Source: Klebsormidium nitens
Lineage: Eukaryota; Streptophyta; Klebsormidiophyceae; Klebsormidiales; Klebsormidiaceae
Length of the DNA: 64,000 nucleotides
Assembly: GCA_000708835.1 (NCBI GenBank)
Contig: DF236963.1
Span: 370,276 to 434,275 of the forward strand
Direction: 5' to 3'
The stretch's first letter is position 1. Each line of letters opens with the position of its first letter. Below are positions 1 through 12,178 of this stretch, in pieces. Position numbers and translations under genes: made by a program. The notes under the pieces were generated by a model, which saw only the letters and a list, made by a program, of their open reading frames with translations, was not told where the DNA came from and searched no databases.

Positions 1-36
1 GGTTGACCGTCTGGACCTCGTCGAAGTTGCTTTCAT
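1..36 (-). repeat. Copy of VASt-A exon 4 end
   Basis: Bases 3-34 match 189-220, the 3' end and donor region of exon 4, at 27 of 32 positions. The encoded ESNFDEVQTV parallels ESVFDE-VRTV. It may be an echo in the next intron or part of a repeated exon; the left edge hides the answer. Confidence 0.55.
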
Positions 37-3000
37 CAAGCACTCCGAGGACAGGCGAAGAGCAAGGGAACCATTCGCACCTCAAACACGAGTTTGTTAC
101 AGACACTTCGTTGTTTGAGAGCAGATATGAGGAAGGTCTGAAAGAAACTCTGGTAAAAAATGCACACATCTCCTCGACGAAAACCACTTTGACCGTCCGC
201 ACCTCGTCGAAGACGCTCTCCAGGAACGCGTCAATGTCTTGTCCGTCGTCCGACAAGTCCGACGGCAGCAGCTCCAGCGCGCCGCCCTTTCGCCGTCCGC
301 CCTTTCCGTCAAGCCGCTTGCTCGTGGAACCCGCCGCCAGCGCGTCCTTGTCGAGATGGGCCGCGTACCCCCCCAGAATCTCGACGAACGTCGCGTACGT
401 CTCCTTGAGCCCCTGGGCCATGCCTTTCTCGATCATGCCCTGGACAGAAGAAAGAAAGAGAGCACAAATGAAGAATGGAAGAAAAGTGGTCCAAGAACAC
501 TCCATCGTAGAGTTCCGGCGCGCGTCTACTCAAGTGTCCTCGAGCTCTGTCATTCTCAACCATGCCTGTACGCTGACCGATCAGAGGAAATATTCAACAG
601 CTGACGTGAGCTTTCTGCCGGATAGAAGGGGCTGCGTTTTGAGTGGGTTGCAAGCGAAATGGTCTGTCATGCAAGAACGGATGGGGCATCGAGTCGGCAG
701 ATTGCCCATACTTTCCTCCGAGACGACTCTCCTGGGATTTCGATGTAAAAGGAGCTCTACCTATCCGCGTCAGTCCTTTGCCTGGACAAAATAGATTCTC
801 CGATTAAGATAGGGTCTACTACCTCACACGAGCACCTGGGCTCACAGCGTTTGCCGTTTCAGATGGCAATCTCCAGAACAACTCTCTAGTCCTACCCCCG
901 CCCTTCAACCAACATTTGCAAAGGGGGGATGCTTCGTGTAGTACACTTACCTTCATAATCGTACTCTTGAGAAACTTGGGCTCGTACGAGATCTGCAACC
1001 GCGTCACGGCATTCCTACCATTCGACGCCAGTGATTTAGTCGACTCCGAGCCCCCCGCAGCCGAAATCTCCGTCGAGACCTCGCCCCCCGCCTCGCTGCC
1101 GGCGACTTTTGCTCCCCTCACGCTGTCGTCACCCGCGCCTAAGGACCTGGCCGACATCCCATTTTCGTCTCCGTTCACTGATTCGGGTGACGTCATCCCG
1201 AACCGCGAAAGGGACGACGAGCTTTTGGCCCCGTTTGCGTCCGAGGATTTAGGTGTTCGGGGGGAGGTCTGGGCGTGACGTGGCGTTCGGGGAGACTCAG
1301 ATCCTCGGCTAAAACGTCCGGACGGGGTTGGCGGTGCGTCGATGCTTGCGCCGGAACCCTCCCGGGTTAGGGTTGACCCGGATGGGGGCTCCTGGGTTAT
1401 GCAGAACTTGACCTCGGTGCAGAACGTGTCGCCCATCGGGACGTCTTTGGCGACCGTGGTCACGTGGATGACGTAACAGGATGACGTGGCAGCCAGATAC
1501 CTGAACAGTACGTGAAGCAAGCTTGTCAACGTACTCCACACCTATTAAGAATGTTCGGAAAGATCATTTCAAGAGAAGTGTATTTGGCAGGAGCGGCGGC
1601 CTACCTGGGCGCTCGAAATCAACCCGAGAATTCCCTTTGGAAACAGTGCTGAATATCAAACGAAGCCGGTGAATGTTTCGATTTCGACTTTGAATCCGTA
1701 CATATGATGAAGTGTCCAATTCAAGTGTCGGAATATACAAAGATTCGAATTGTATCACAGTGGGTATGTTGGGCGCCAGCTCAGAAGATGGAATAATTAT
1801 TGGGAAGGCGAAGGGAAATCCTGAGGACCTTTACATAGACTAGTCGTTTGGGAATGCGAAGGGAAAGCCTGAGGACCTTTACAAAGCCCCAGGAAACTTT
1901 TCTCCACAGCCCGTTTGCTATTCACGGCTTTTACAGTCCAAACTGTCCCACTGCCAGCAATACTGATGACTGCCACTCGTAAGACGGACTCGACGTCAAA
2001 GAAAAAGCTCGGTACTTTGGAAAGACAAGCCGACCAGGGTTGCTTCAAAGACTGCCCTCGATCAGACTTTGATTTGCAGGCAACCCAAGGAGAAATCCCC
2101 CGACTCCAAAACGAACTTCCGTGTCTGCACCCGACTCTTCCCAGAAGAGAGACCCAAGGACATTGTAAGCTCGTCCTGGACTCACAAGCATCCTGAAAGC
2201 CTCACTTCTGCGTCTACGCACCCTGACAAAACTCGACCATCTTGCTAGACGCCGTCCTGAGATCGAGCAACCCACTTCCTGATCCCAAGAACCGAATTCT
2301 AACAACTTTTCTTGGTGACCGCAGATTGGGCGCGGTCATGAAGTTGAGCACTCTCTCAGCTCATCGTTGGAAATTGTGAATTACATCCTGAGGATCTAAC
2401 GCCAGGATTCGTTTGGAACTACAAAACCCTCAGCTCCTTACTTCTGCGTCTCCACCGCTCGGCAGGACTTGACCAGCTTGCTGGGTGCCGTCATGTAGTC
2501 GAGCATCCTCTCGGCGACGACCCCCTCCTCGTCGCTAGGCGCCCAGGGCGGGGTGTGGGGATCCGTGACGCCCTTGCGCGTTCGCATCTCCTCAGACATC
2601 TTGGAGCCTGCACTCGACAAAACCTCTTAGTTTCGCTAATTTTGTTACTCGGAGTTTCCAAAACTGCAGCAATCTCTTTTTTTGATGTATATAGTACGGC
2701 TTGTCCCAAAGTATATAAAACATCGATCTTCGGATCTGAGGCCTGAACTGTGCTTCCATAGTCGTAACCCCAAGGTTTTCAGAGCCTGCAACGACAGCCT
2801 TGAAACGAAATGAGGCGGAATTCTCGCTTTGACAACTTGACTCAAGGCCACAACGGTAAGCTGCTTGAAGACCTTGAAAGTCCTGAGAATCTGTTCTCGA
2901 AATTGACCTCAGACAGAAAGGACTGATTGGTGAGCGTTACAAGCATACTTTAGTTAGGGGCACATGTTGCTGGGCCCTTCACAAAGTGTTACCCAACCAG

Positions 3001-3656
3001 AGCCACAGTATCAGACATGGCCACAGTCTTCATTCATCGCAAAATGGTTATGCCTCCTCTCTGTGCAGGTTAAGTCACCGAAGGCGCCTCTCAAGTTGAA
3101 CCTTCAAGTCGCCTTTCAAATATCAAATCTACACAGACTCAAAACTGTTGGCTGGCTTGCTCGACTTGATGAACTGAGGCAATAAAGGACCACACACAGG
3201 CCTTTAAAGCACTTCCTCGACATTGATTTTCGAAGAGGGACTCAAAAGACCCCGCTCACCAGGCCCAAAGATAATCCGATTCAGCTCCTTCGCCGTAACG
3301 CCATAGAGCTCATCCACCAGCATGCCCCCATTCAGCGGAGCCAACACATCTTTACTCAGCACCCCCCCAGATACCCCCTCCATTTCTCCCCCCTCCTCAA
3401 AGAGTACCCCGTCCAAATCCTCCGCGATGCTCGCACCCCCCTGCGAAATCTCGGACCGCATGGAGGGCGTCCGAGGGTTTAAGTCATCCGCGCCTAGTTC
3501 GGGCAGCCGCCCAGAGATGGAGAGGTTGTCGTCCTCTGGCGCCGTCCCGTTGCTGACGGTGTCGCTGACGTCATCGTGGTCGCGATGGGCCCGCAGCGGC
3601 TTGATCAGCTTCTTGGGGTTAAGCACATTGAGGAGCTTCTTTGCATTCGGGGACAT
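1..3656 (-). CDS. VASt-domain protein A, partial at left edge
   Basis: Exons read right to left: 3260-3656, 2442-2607, 951-1500 and 203-439, with matching phases at canonical GT-AG sites; the next exon lies beyond the window. The protein opens with a basic stretch (MSPNAKKLLNVLNPKK) and a disordered acidic region. A VASt fold follows: the LNGGMLVDELYGVTAKELN entry, then EGVVAERMLDY, then the CYVIHVTTVAKDVPMGDTF strand and the KSTIMK/GMIEKG helix start. VASt domains bind sterols or anionic lipids at membranes, as in VAD1 and LAM/GRAMD1 proteins. No GRAM or C2 domain is visible, although GRAM usually precedes VASt. Exon 3 carries a Ser/Gly/Pro-rich insert of over 100 residues inside the domain that the neighbouring paralogue lacks. 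The 166-nt exon 2 has the same length and phase as in that paralogue, which supports both models. Lipid binding is inferred from family only. Confidence 0.8.
1803..1886. repeat. 36-bp imperfect direct repeat
   Basis: Two copies, 1803-1838 and 1851-1886, differ at three positions and contain CCTGAGGACCTTTACA. They lie in the intron between VASt-A exons 2 and 3. Confidence 0.8.
2200..2274 (-). repeat. Degenerate copy of VASt-A exon 2 end plus donor
   Basis: These 75 bases align without gaps to 2436-2510, the 3' end and donor of VASt-A exon 2, at roughly 69% identity by eye. The copy keeps the CGCAGAAGTGAG donor-like end. It lies in the following intron and its reading is degraded, so it is probably a pseudo-exon echo and not a used exon. 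Confidence 0.65.
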
Positions 3657-5305
3657 GATGCCTCTGTCTTCGCCCTTCTTCCTATTTTGCCCCTATTTCG
3701 TACTTCGGTGTTCCGCCTCCTTCCACCTTCCTAAGAGCCTGCTCTCATTGTACCCCAGTACCTTCTCAGGTGCAGAAGGAGACACTCACTTCTACGAGTC
3801 GTTTCCGAGCCTCCTGCGTTCTGAAGGAAGCTATCTCTTTGAGTCACCGTGCTTCTCAATGCCTCTTACGAACGGGCGCCCCCATTCACAATGATATCCC
3901 CACTCCAAACTTCCTGATTGAGTGAGCTGTCACTCTGTTCTGAAGATCATCCACAGCTTTTTCCAGAGTCCAGCTTGGGGACACCTTGCATGAGACTTGA
4001 CGGGACAGCTGGCAAATACTCTTTCCTTTGACATCAAAGCCAAAGTCCACACTTTCCGAAAAGTAGACTTGTTGACAGCTTCTCTAGTTTACAGACAGGC
4101 GACGTTCGTGCTTCATGCAGACAATGCTGTTGTCCCCACCTTATGCTGAAACTTCCATCAAGCAAGGGAAGACGATGTCTGACTCTGCATCTCAGTGCCA
4201 CAATTGAACAGATGCCCCCGATGTCCTGCCCTCTTTCTCTGGTTGTTTCGCCTTCAGTGCCCCAATGCCTGAGAGAAACCCCTCCGAGATACCAGAATCT
4301 GCAATTTGGGCAAGAACAAGGCCCAAAAGTCTGTACTTCAAGGCAGATGAAGACTCTACAAGGGGGCCTCACCAATTGCAGCTCTCAAGGGCTTCTTGTC
4401 ACAATGCACCAGAGCAAAAGCGCTCTTCCATCCACAAAGACCACAATTGCTTGATTGAAACTTAAAAGTGGAGCACGCCCGCTCCAGGTGGCAGCTAGGA
4501 CTAGTGCTATCCAAGTTCCGACTAGCGCTTTGGCCAGCCTGCCAGCATTTTGCTGCACACCTCTTTCTTGCATGCATGGCGGCCAGCTGACATGGACTTG
4601 ATGACGAAAGCATTCGCTTGGTTACACGGTTAACCCCCTATTAACAGCGTAGCGGACAGGGTTAGTTTAACCGTCTTCTTTAGCGCAATCATGCAGCTGA
4701 CCTATCCGTCGGCGTAACGCTGTAGCTAGGTACAAATGAGAATCTTGAGCAGAAATTGGGCAAAGTGCTCCTCTTGAACAACTCAAGTGCTGCTCTTCTT
4801 GTGCCAACTTGTGCCACAGTTGTGGAACAGCTGAGTAGCACCGGCCTTGAAAAGGGCTGAATGTAGACAGGAGTTGAGCATTCGTGACGAAGCGGCATCC
4901 TCTTGGCGCTTCATGGTTGCATTGGAAGAAGAAGTGAGGGGGATCATCCTTCTATTTTCTCTCCTGGAGTTACATAATTCCAGCCGCTTTCCATTCTTCT
5001 CTAACTTTTAAGATCTGAACCTGAGACAAGCGGAATTGCGACTAACTGATGAGCGATAAATTGCCAGTAGGATCTTCCTCTCCAGATAGACGGCCTACAT
5101 CTTACTCGCTGGTCAGCATTCCAGCAAAACATTGACGGAAAAAAGGAAAGGAGAAGATCTTAAAGGACACCCAGACTTATAAACTACATAGGTGGGGGGC
5201 GCTTAATGTAGATAGAGTAGAGTCGATCAATAGTGAAACCAACAGCATTGGGGGGAGCTCAATAAGAAGGGCCTGACAATCAGCCCCTTGAAAAATTGTC
5301 AAACC
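3657..5305. other. Divergent intergenic region between VASt genes
   Basis: This 1.65-kb stretch separates the two divergently transcribed VASt paralogues and should hold both promoters. I see no coding exon or clear TATA box. Confidence 0.5.
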
Positions 5306-8058
5306 ATGGCAGTCACTGCAGAGCTAGGCAAGCTGTCCCTGGACGCCCCGGAGACTGCCGCAAATGGCAGCCAATCGGTGCAGAAAGCGAAGAGCAAGGA
5401 CCGCGTCGTAGCTGAGATGTTTGATGGGAAGGAAGAGGACGTTGTTGCGGGGGGCGCGGGACTGAACTTTGAGGCGCTGGTCCCATTCAAGGGGGGCCTG
5501 CTGGTGAATCAGCAGTACGCTGTCACACCCAAGCAACTCAACAAGATCATATTTGAACAAGGTGAGTAATGTGAGGGTTTATTGCGAATGATGCTTGACC
5601 TGGAGCAGTATACTGCATTGGTTGAACAGGGCTTAAGTAGTGGCACAGACCTATCATAATGCACCCCTCCTGAGTTAAGGGTTTCAACGTGTACTGCGGG
5701 TCTGGAACAACTGACGCTTGACAGAATCGTCCTGTTGTGGTCCATAAAGTTGGTACAGGGCGTCCCGTCCATATGTACGACCATCGGAATAATCAGACAG
5801 CAGCAGCAATTACGTGATTGGTGACACAAGTGTGGCGCGGCGCCTCTCGTCGGAGCACACACTCTCACATAAGTAAATAACATCCACTCATAACATCCAC
5901 TCAGGCATGGTCCCTCTTATCAGACAGAGCAAGAATGAGAATTTGGTCTCCATGTCAGCAAGGGTTGTCGCAATGGAACTTCAGACTGGGGTCTCCGGCT
6001 CTGATTTGGCCTTGGCTTGAAGGGACTGTGTGCTTTCCACTTCGCTATGCCAAGGTCCCTAGCAAATGGCGAACGCTCTTCTTTGGTTTCTCTTGGAGTG
6101 ACAGATTGTTGAAGACGGGGGTTCCATGATAGCCTCCTATCTGGCCGTTTCATGTCTCCCTGGAAAATCGAGTTGCAGGGGGAGAATCTTCCACCTAATA
6201 TACAGTGACAGTTTTCTGCATTTTTGCAGCGCCCCGTTCAAAGCAGTAGTTGCGCCCCCAAGTGCACCCCTGCAAAATTTATGAGCTCCATGCTTTCCAC
6301 GCTGCATGACCAGATCTCGATGGCACCATCTCACCAATTGGACATTGTGCAGGCTTCGCAAAGAGAGAAGTGTGCCGCCAAAGGCACAGATGAACAACTG
6401 AAAGTCCACCCTTCAGACTGAGACTTCCACATTCTCAAATCAAATCCCTCAGATATTGTTAACAGATCATGTAACTTTCGGAGTTAACATTTCTGAGTGC
6501 TGGGGCTCTGCCCTCCAGTGTATCCTGTGCCGCCAAAAGCCCACCAAAACCGGAGAATCTTATCCACGAATCAAAAACCTCATGCGTTTTAGGTTCTGAA
6601 AGTGTCGTCCACAATAGTCCGCAATTTGAAGTATTCAGCGCTTTCTAACAGGCTCCGCCCTGCAAGAGGAGATTCGTGCGATAAAGGGCGCCACCCAGAG
6701 GGTAGAGTTCCCATGGTTTCCAAGCCCGGAGGAGGGGGTGTGGGCGGAGAGGACTGTCACATACATGACGGCAACAACAAAGGTGCTCAAGTCAGCAAGG
6801 GCACTCGAATCTCAGAAGTAAGTCGCTACTTTCGAGTTTCTGGTTTCTTTCTCAGTACCTTCTTCGAGGTTGGATAGGTCCTCACATCTAAACTGCTGGC
6901 TGTTTGGCCTTGCATCTTTGTTTGATAAGTAGCCGTATCGGTTCCCTGTTGATCATGTGCCAGGCAGGTACTTTCTTTACTTGTAATTGACGAAACGTTC
7001 TCATTGCTGGACGATCTCAGATGAGTATCTGCCCCTTTTGGTCGAATCGAACCCTAATAGACTCGAATCCTGCCAGCAGTTTCAGACTTGCTGCGTGTCC
7101 TTGCTACGAAGTCATTGCCACCAGCGCATGGCATATGAAAGACAATAAAGTCAGGTAGAGTATTTCCATATCCAGAAAAGCTTATATATCCGCATGGACA
7201 TAGCTTCCGATCCCTCGTTCTACGAAGTCCACTCCGCAGAGTGAACGGCATCACGAACAAGATTCGAGTCAGACTAACTGCTTGCGCAGAATTTTCTTTC
7301 CCTCTTGCGCTTTTCTTGGACTGTAATTCGTGGAAAAATTGGTGGCTCTTTTTCAAAAGGTCCCATTGAAGATCCTTCAAAACCCGTCTTCAATGGGAAG
7401 GTTGCACACCGCTTACTCGAGGATAGTCGAGGACACCCCGTAAATGATAATTCTTGGCTTCGGCAACTTACATGTATTTTTTTGCAGAATTGTGCATCTA
7501 GACAGCACGAATCGGAAGCTCTCTTTGAAGGCACTCCACCCTTCGGCCAGTTCCGTGTTTCAGGCACGTCTGACCCTGGGAGTCCCACTTTGAACTTACA
7601 GGAAATCCGCTTAATGCTGAAGCTTCTTGTACTGGATCAACAGTCAGTCAAGCGTGCAGCTTTCAGCATGAAGCTGTGGATTCGTGTGCCCAAAGCAATC
7701 TGCTTGCCTCCGCAGATACATAGCTGCAGGGGACGGCCTATACGTGGTCGTCATAAGCACAGCGGTGCCGGACCTGCCGATGGGCCAGAAATTCACGACA
7801 GAAGTCAAGTTTGCCATTTTCGCGGTGGCCTCGGGGAGCGCCCCGGCCTCGGGTGAGAAGCCGCAGCCAATCACGGCGCTCCAGGTGTCATACCAGACGG
7901 CCTTTTCCAAAAGCACCATGATGAAGTCGGTCATCAAGAAGGGGACGGAAGAGAGCTTGTCGGAAACATACGACGAGTTTCAGAAGCTACTAGCGAAGTA
8001 CGCGACGCTGGTGGGGGATCCCCCTCGATTGTCAGACTCGGGCAAGCGAAAGAAGTGA
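5306..8058 (+). CDS. VASt-domain protein B
   Basis: Three exons, 5306-5561, 6652-6817 and 7716-8058, join in phase to give 254 residues. I chose the ATG at 5306 for its ACCATGG context; an in-frame ATG at 5288 would add six residues. The protein has a short acidic lead and then a near-complete VASt domain: FKGGLLVNQQYAVTPKQLN, then EEGVWAERTVTYMTAT, then YVVVISTAVPDLPMGQKF, then KSTMMKSVIKKG. It ends in a helical stretch and a basic GKRKK tail. Exon 2 is 166 nt in the same phase as in VASt A, while the intron that splits STIMK/GMIEKG in A is absent here. The paralogues are divergent and about 1.6 kb apart, consistent with an inverted local duplication. A lipid or sterol binding role is inferred from family. 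No transmembrane helix is seen, so it may be soluble or peripheral. Confidence 0.85.
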
Positions 8059-9548
8059 GGTCGAAAACGTTTTCACCAACGTTTGCGCCTCGTTGGTGAA
8101 AAGCATTCAGTCATGCAAGTATCCGAGTCGCTCAATATTCGCTGCTCTTGTCTACTGTCTTCTTGACGGTTTAATTGAACTCCGACCCATCAAATAGATT
8201 CTTTGCCACCTTCCATTGCACTCGTAAGAGTTGCCTTTGTACTCGAAGTCGGACTAGTGAACTTCGGTCACCAACGTCAAGAGCTTGAAGCATTGACCAT
8301 TGCAGTTGAGTCGAATATACTGCCTGTATGTCGCTGTCATTCCATCGCAGACATTCCATCGCAGACTATGGGGCCCGGCGTACAACCGTCGGCTTGCTAT
8401 AGACGAACAAACAGTTTATCAAAGTTTAGTTCGCGAGTATGCACGGGCGGCAGGCGTCAATTCGCGATTGCACAGTTAATAGCGAACGAAAGTCACGCAT
8501 TCAAGTGTCTATATGGAGCGGGCGCGGAAGCTGCCTGATTCTCTGAATCTGCACACGGTCATTCAGATTCTCACTAGTGCGTCTTATCTACATATCATCG
8601 TGTCGCCATGCCCTACCCGCAAATGATTGAAACATTGCAGGTTGAGAGCGGCATGTGATCAGAGGCGGAAGCCGCGTACACTTGATTAGTGTGTGCATAC
8701 GATCTGCCTAAGGATGATGTGCAATCAGTGTGCTTTATTGCAATGATGGATTGACACGCTTAACCATGTTTTTTTCCTCAAGACATTTGATATTATATCA
8801 AAGGCAGTACCATGCCCTATGCTTACTACGAAGACGTGGTCGAGCACCTGCCTAGCCGGCGGCCAAACCTGATCATTCGGACATTGCTTCCCAATAGGCG
8901 GCTGTGCGAAATTCAATGGTGAAGAGCCGGAGAGACAGAGAGCACAAGTTTTTGTCACTCTGCATTTCAATGTGTCACCCGCAAGTGCTGTTGTCACGCA
9001 GGACGGCAGGCTCCCAGAAATCTGCATGGGCAGCCCTGAATGCCTTCTAGTCAAGATTCAAGTTCTCGGCGACGGCTTCATGCATCCGACTGGAGGTCAA
9101 ACCAGGTCCGTTCGTCAAATTGGTCCCGATCCGTACTCGCTTGCTTTGAAGCTATAAGAAATTACTGCTCCTCTTTTGCAAGAATGTCATCGCCGAAACA
9201 CGAAAAAGCTGGCGCGATCAGCAACTTTCGCCGGAACAAAGTAAACTGAAAGGCTGCAAACTGCTTAGATGGGCTTCTAAGACAACTCTCAAACCTTACA
9301 TGCGAAAAACAACGCGATCGAGCTGAGTTGCTGTGGCCTGCAACGTACTGTTGGACTCAGAGACGCGTTGATTCTTGAACATCTCGCATCCAGCTTTACT
9401 CATCTCTCTCTCTCTGTCTCTCGGGAAATAAAAGCGACCCCTCGAAAGAGAGCCCGCACAGAAGACTCGCACGCGCAAGCACTCCCCTTTCGAATATCGC
9501 CGTTGGAACTTTCGCCGCGCGCATTGGCCACGTGCTCGTCATTCCAGA
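8059..9548. other. Intergenic, no gene seen
   Basis: Lies between the VASt-B stop and the Kazal gene start. Short open frames on both strands lack splice-site or family support. The 3' end should carry the promoter of the Kazal gene. Confidence 0.5.
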
Positions 9549-12178
9549 ATGGCAGAAAACGCGCGCCACCAGCTGCTGCTCGGGCTTCTTGCCTTGGCGA
9601 TCATGACGTCACAGAGTCTGGCGGAGGAGGTGCTTGTTCTCTAATGGTTTCTTTAGTGTTCTTCTACATTCACCTTTGAGAAAGTCATTGTAACCTTACT
9701 TCAGATAGATGGGTACGTAGACTTTGAGCATTTGGTGTCATCCGCTGACGAGGATCCTATCCGTTCAGCAATGAGATCAATTTTATGTTAATGGGCAGAA
9801 AGGGCTTGCTCCATACTCAAGACGGCCTGTGCATGAGGTTGACTTAGTGAACTGGCAATCTGAACGTGATTAATGGCAAGCAGATTTGTATCTAATCACT
9901 TGAAATGGATGATGAATCAACAATCACCCAATCAGAAAACTCAGGTGTTTGGAGTTGCTTAAAGAAGCTCTAGAGACAAAGTGGCAAGATCCAAGAGAAC
10001 GAGTTCGAAGTTGCTCACGAGGAAGAAATCCTTTCAAGATGAGGTTTGGTGTTGTGTGCTCGATTGCAGGCCGGTTCTTCTTTCCCGCTGGCTAACACTG
10101 GCAACCCTGGCATGCCGGACGGACTCGACCAGCTTGCTCGCCAAGACTCTGCAGGTAACAGATTCTGCTTAATCTCCTTTGGTTCCCGTCGACCTATTGG
10201 CTTGAAGCAGATAGGTAGTAGTGCAAAGACGACATCGAGGTGGCCTCACTGGCAGAGTCAGAGATTCTGACTGTCCCTCTTGCCACGTGGCAGTCATAGG
10301 ATGGTCACGTGCAGCACACAACCCAACACGTTTAGGGGGAACAGTACTCTGCTATCAGGGTCAAGTGAAGTCGATCGAGGGCTACGAGTTAGAAGTTTTT
10401 TGGAAGGATCTTCACTTTCTGTTCGATCGGGAGAATAACCTCGCTTCGTAATCCGAAGCACTTGCTGGATGGTTTCCAAAAGGATCCAAACATTCAGACG
10501 CAAGCTACGAATTCTCAAATCAAGGTTCAACTTTTCTTCGATGCCAGAAGGACGGGCCGGGTCAGGTGCATGAGTATCTTAAAATGTCCAGCTGTGTATA
10601 GTGGACGGCCTTAGAGGCCCTTTCGTGGTTGACGCTCGAGTCAATTCCGCAGAGCCGCTTCCGTTTTTTGCAGAGGTAGCTTCGATACGGCTTCGTGGGC
10701 GATTCTGATTTGCATCAACCTCCAGGAAGCAACAAAAACTTTGAGTATTAACATCCCCATACCCCTGCACATCACAAGCAAACCGGGGCAAAGACATTTC
10801 ACCTCCGCAGTCATCTTTGATCACGTCACTCTTCACGTCATCTATGACACCATGCCCTACATCTCTTTATGAGAACGTCGCTTCTTCTTCTTCTTTTGCT
10901 GCAGCAAACGGCGAATCTTCCCGCAAGCTCCTGTGCCTGCCGGGCGAAGCTTCTCCGGGATCCAACTGCTTTCCAGCCCCAAGGGAAACTCCGCAAACCA
11001 CGCCTGCACCCGTCGTCCCGCGTCCGCCACCGGCGGCTTCGAACCGTCGTAAGCCGAACAAAGCGTTCTGATTATGCGGCGCGGCAGTGACACGCACATG
11101 TGGATGCCCTTCTCTGTTCAGAGGAACTGAAGACAGATAACACAACTTGACGCTTCAAGTCTCGACAGGCGCAGACTGATACATGTGGATGATACTCGAC
11201 AACAAAACGTGTCGACTGATCGCATTTACTTCGTCGCGATCCTTCCGTGTCCTAATTTTGGCCGTCGTTTTAACCTCCGAGCTTCTGCACCCACATGATG
11301 CGTGGCGTCACGTGGGTGATTGAGAGCACACACCAGAAGCGTCTATCATGACGTCATAGACTAAACCTGGAAGCCTGTCAACCGTGCAATCTGCGCTCGC
11401 TTAATTAATGTAGTTGATGTAATTAGTTAACGTAATTAATGTAACACTCCGACCTGCAGCCTGTGTGTGCTACCTGATCTACCGTCCCGTGTGCGCCAAC
11501 GGTGTCACGTATTCCAACGACTGCTTCGCCCGGTGCGCGGGTGCGACCTCTTACACGGACGGCGCCTGCGGTGAGCAAGTCTGATACCGTGTGCTTTGAA
11601 CGGATATTCTATGTGGGCTTCCTCCTAACCAAGCTCATTCTGCGCAAAATTTTCAGATCTTGGCCGCCTCATCCTAGCCAGATCAGGTCGTTGGCCGTCC
11701 GCAGAAATAAGGCCGTCTTATGCACAGAATAGAGCAATTGAACGGCTCAGATTCTGCACATCTGGAGCTCAAAGTGTTGTCGAGCGGCCATGATACAAAA
11801 ACGTGCATTCCGGTCACGGACTCTGAGCTCGCTCCAAAGATTCGTTGGGCCGGACATTGGATGCAATTTCTTGTCAGTGTCGGATGCGTAGCTTATTCGA
11901 CGAGCTGAAAAGTTATTCGGTTGCCTGCGACGAGATAAAAGACGTCGTGTCACCGGCGTTCTCTAGCGCATGGACGTGAGGCCTTAGCATTGCGGGTGCG
12001 CCCAAGTAGCATTTTCGTACCTGGTCGCCCTCACAAGCACTTAAATCAGGTTAGATGCTTCTGTCGCGAGTTAATGATACGAACTCAAATTCATTTAAAG
12101 ATGATGTTCGTGTTGTCTGTGCGCTATGCAGCTGCGGGTCCGTCCGGTGGCACCAGGAAGATGCTCACTGACGACTAG
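9549..12178 (+). CDS. Secreted Kazal-type protease inhibitor-like protein
   Basis: Five exons (9549-9629, 10070-10154, 10905-11048, 11460-11570, 12132-12178) join with consistent phases and good splice sites, including a long CTT-rich tract before exon 3. They encode 155 residues. Residues 1-25 form a clear signal peptide (MAENARHQLLLGLLALAIM, cleavage near SLA/EE). Residues 28-103 are a low-complexity, proline-rich linker with two cysteines. Residues 105-140 are a Kazal domain with six cysteines at 105, 107, 115, 125, 129 and 140 and the signature YRPVCANGVTYSNDC. Kazal domains block serine proteases by a substrate-like loop. By analogy with ovomucoid the P1 residue would be Leu109, suggesting chymotrypsin- or elastase-like targets (inference). 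Spacing is atypical, with one residue between Cys1 and Cys2 and nine between Cys3 and Cys4. The tail is short and hydrophilic. The protein is probably extracellular; no neighbour explains its target. Confidence 0.8.

Noticed and set aside
3-794. 263-codon plus-strand open frame at the left edge
   Set aside because: Antisense to VASt-A exon 4, which has proper splice sites and family motifs.
3322-3894. 190-codon plus-strand open frame
   Set aside because: Antisense of VASt-A exon 1.
10869-11090. Signal-peptide-like frame starting MRTSLLLLLLLQQ
   Set aside because: The leucines come from the CTT-rich pyrimidine tract before Kazal exon 3; splicing phases and the true signal peptide at 9549 fit better.
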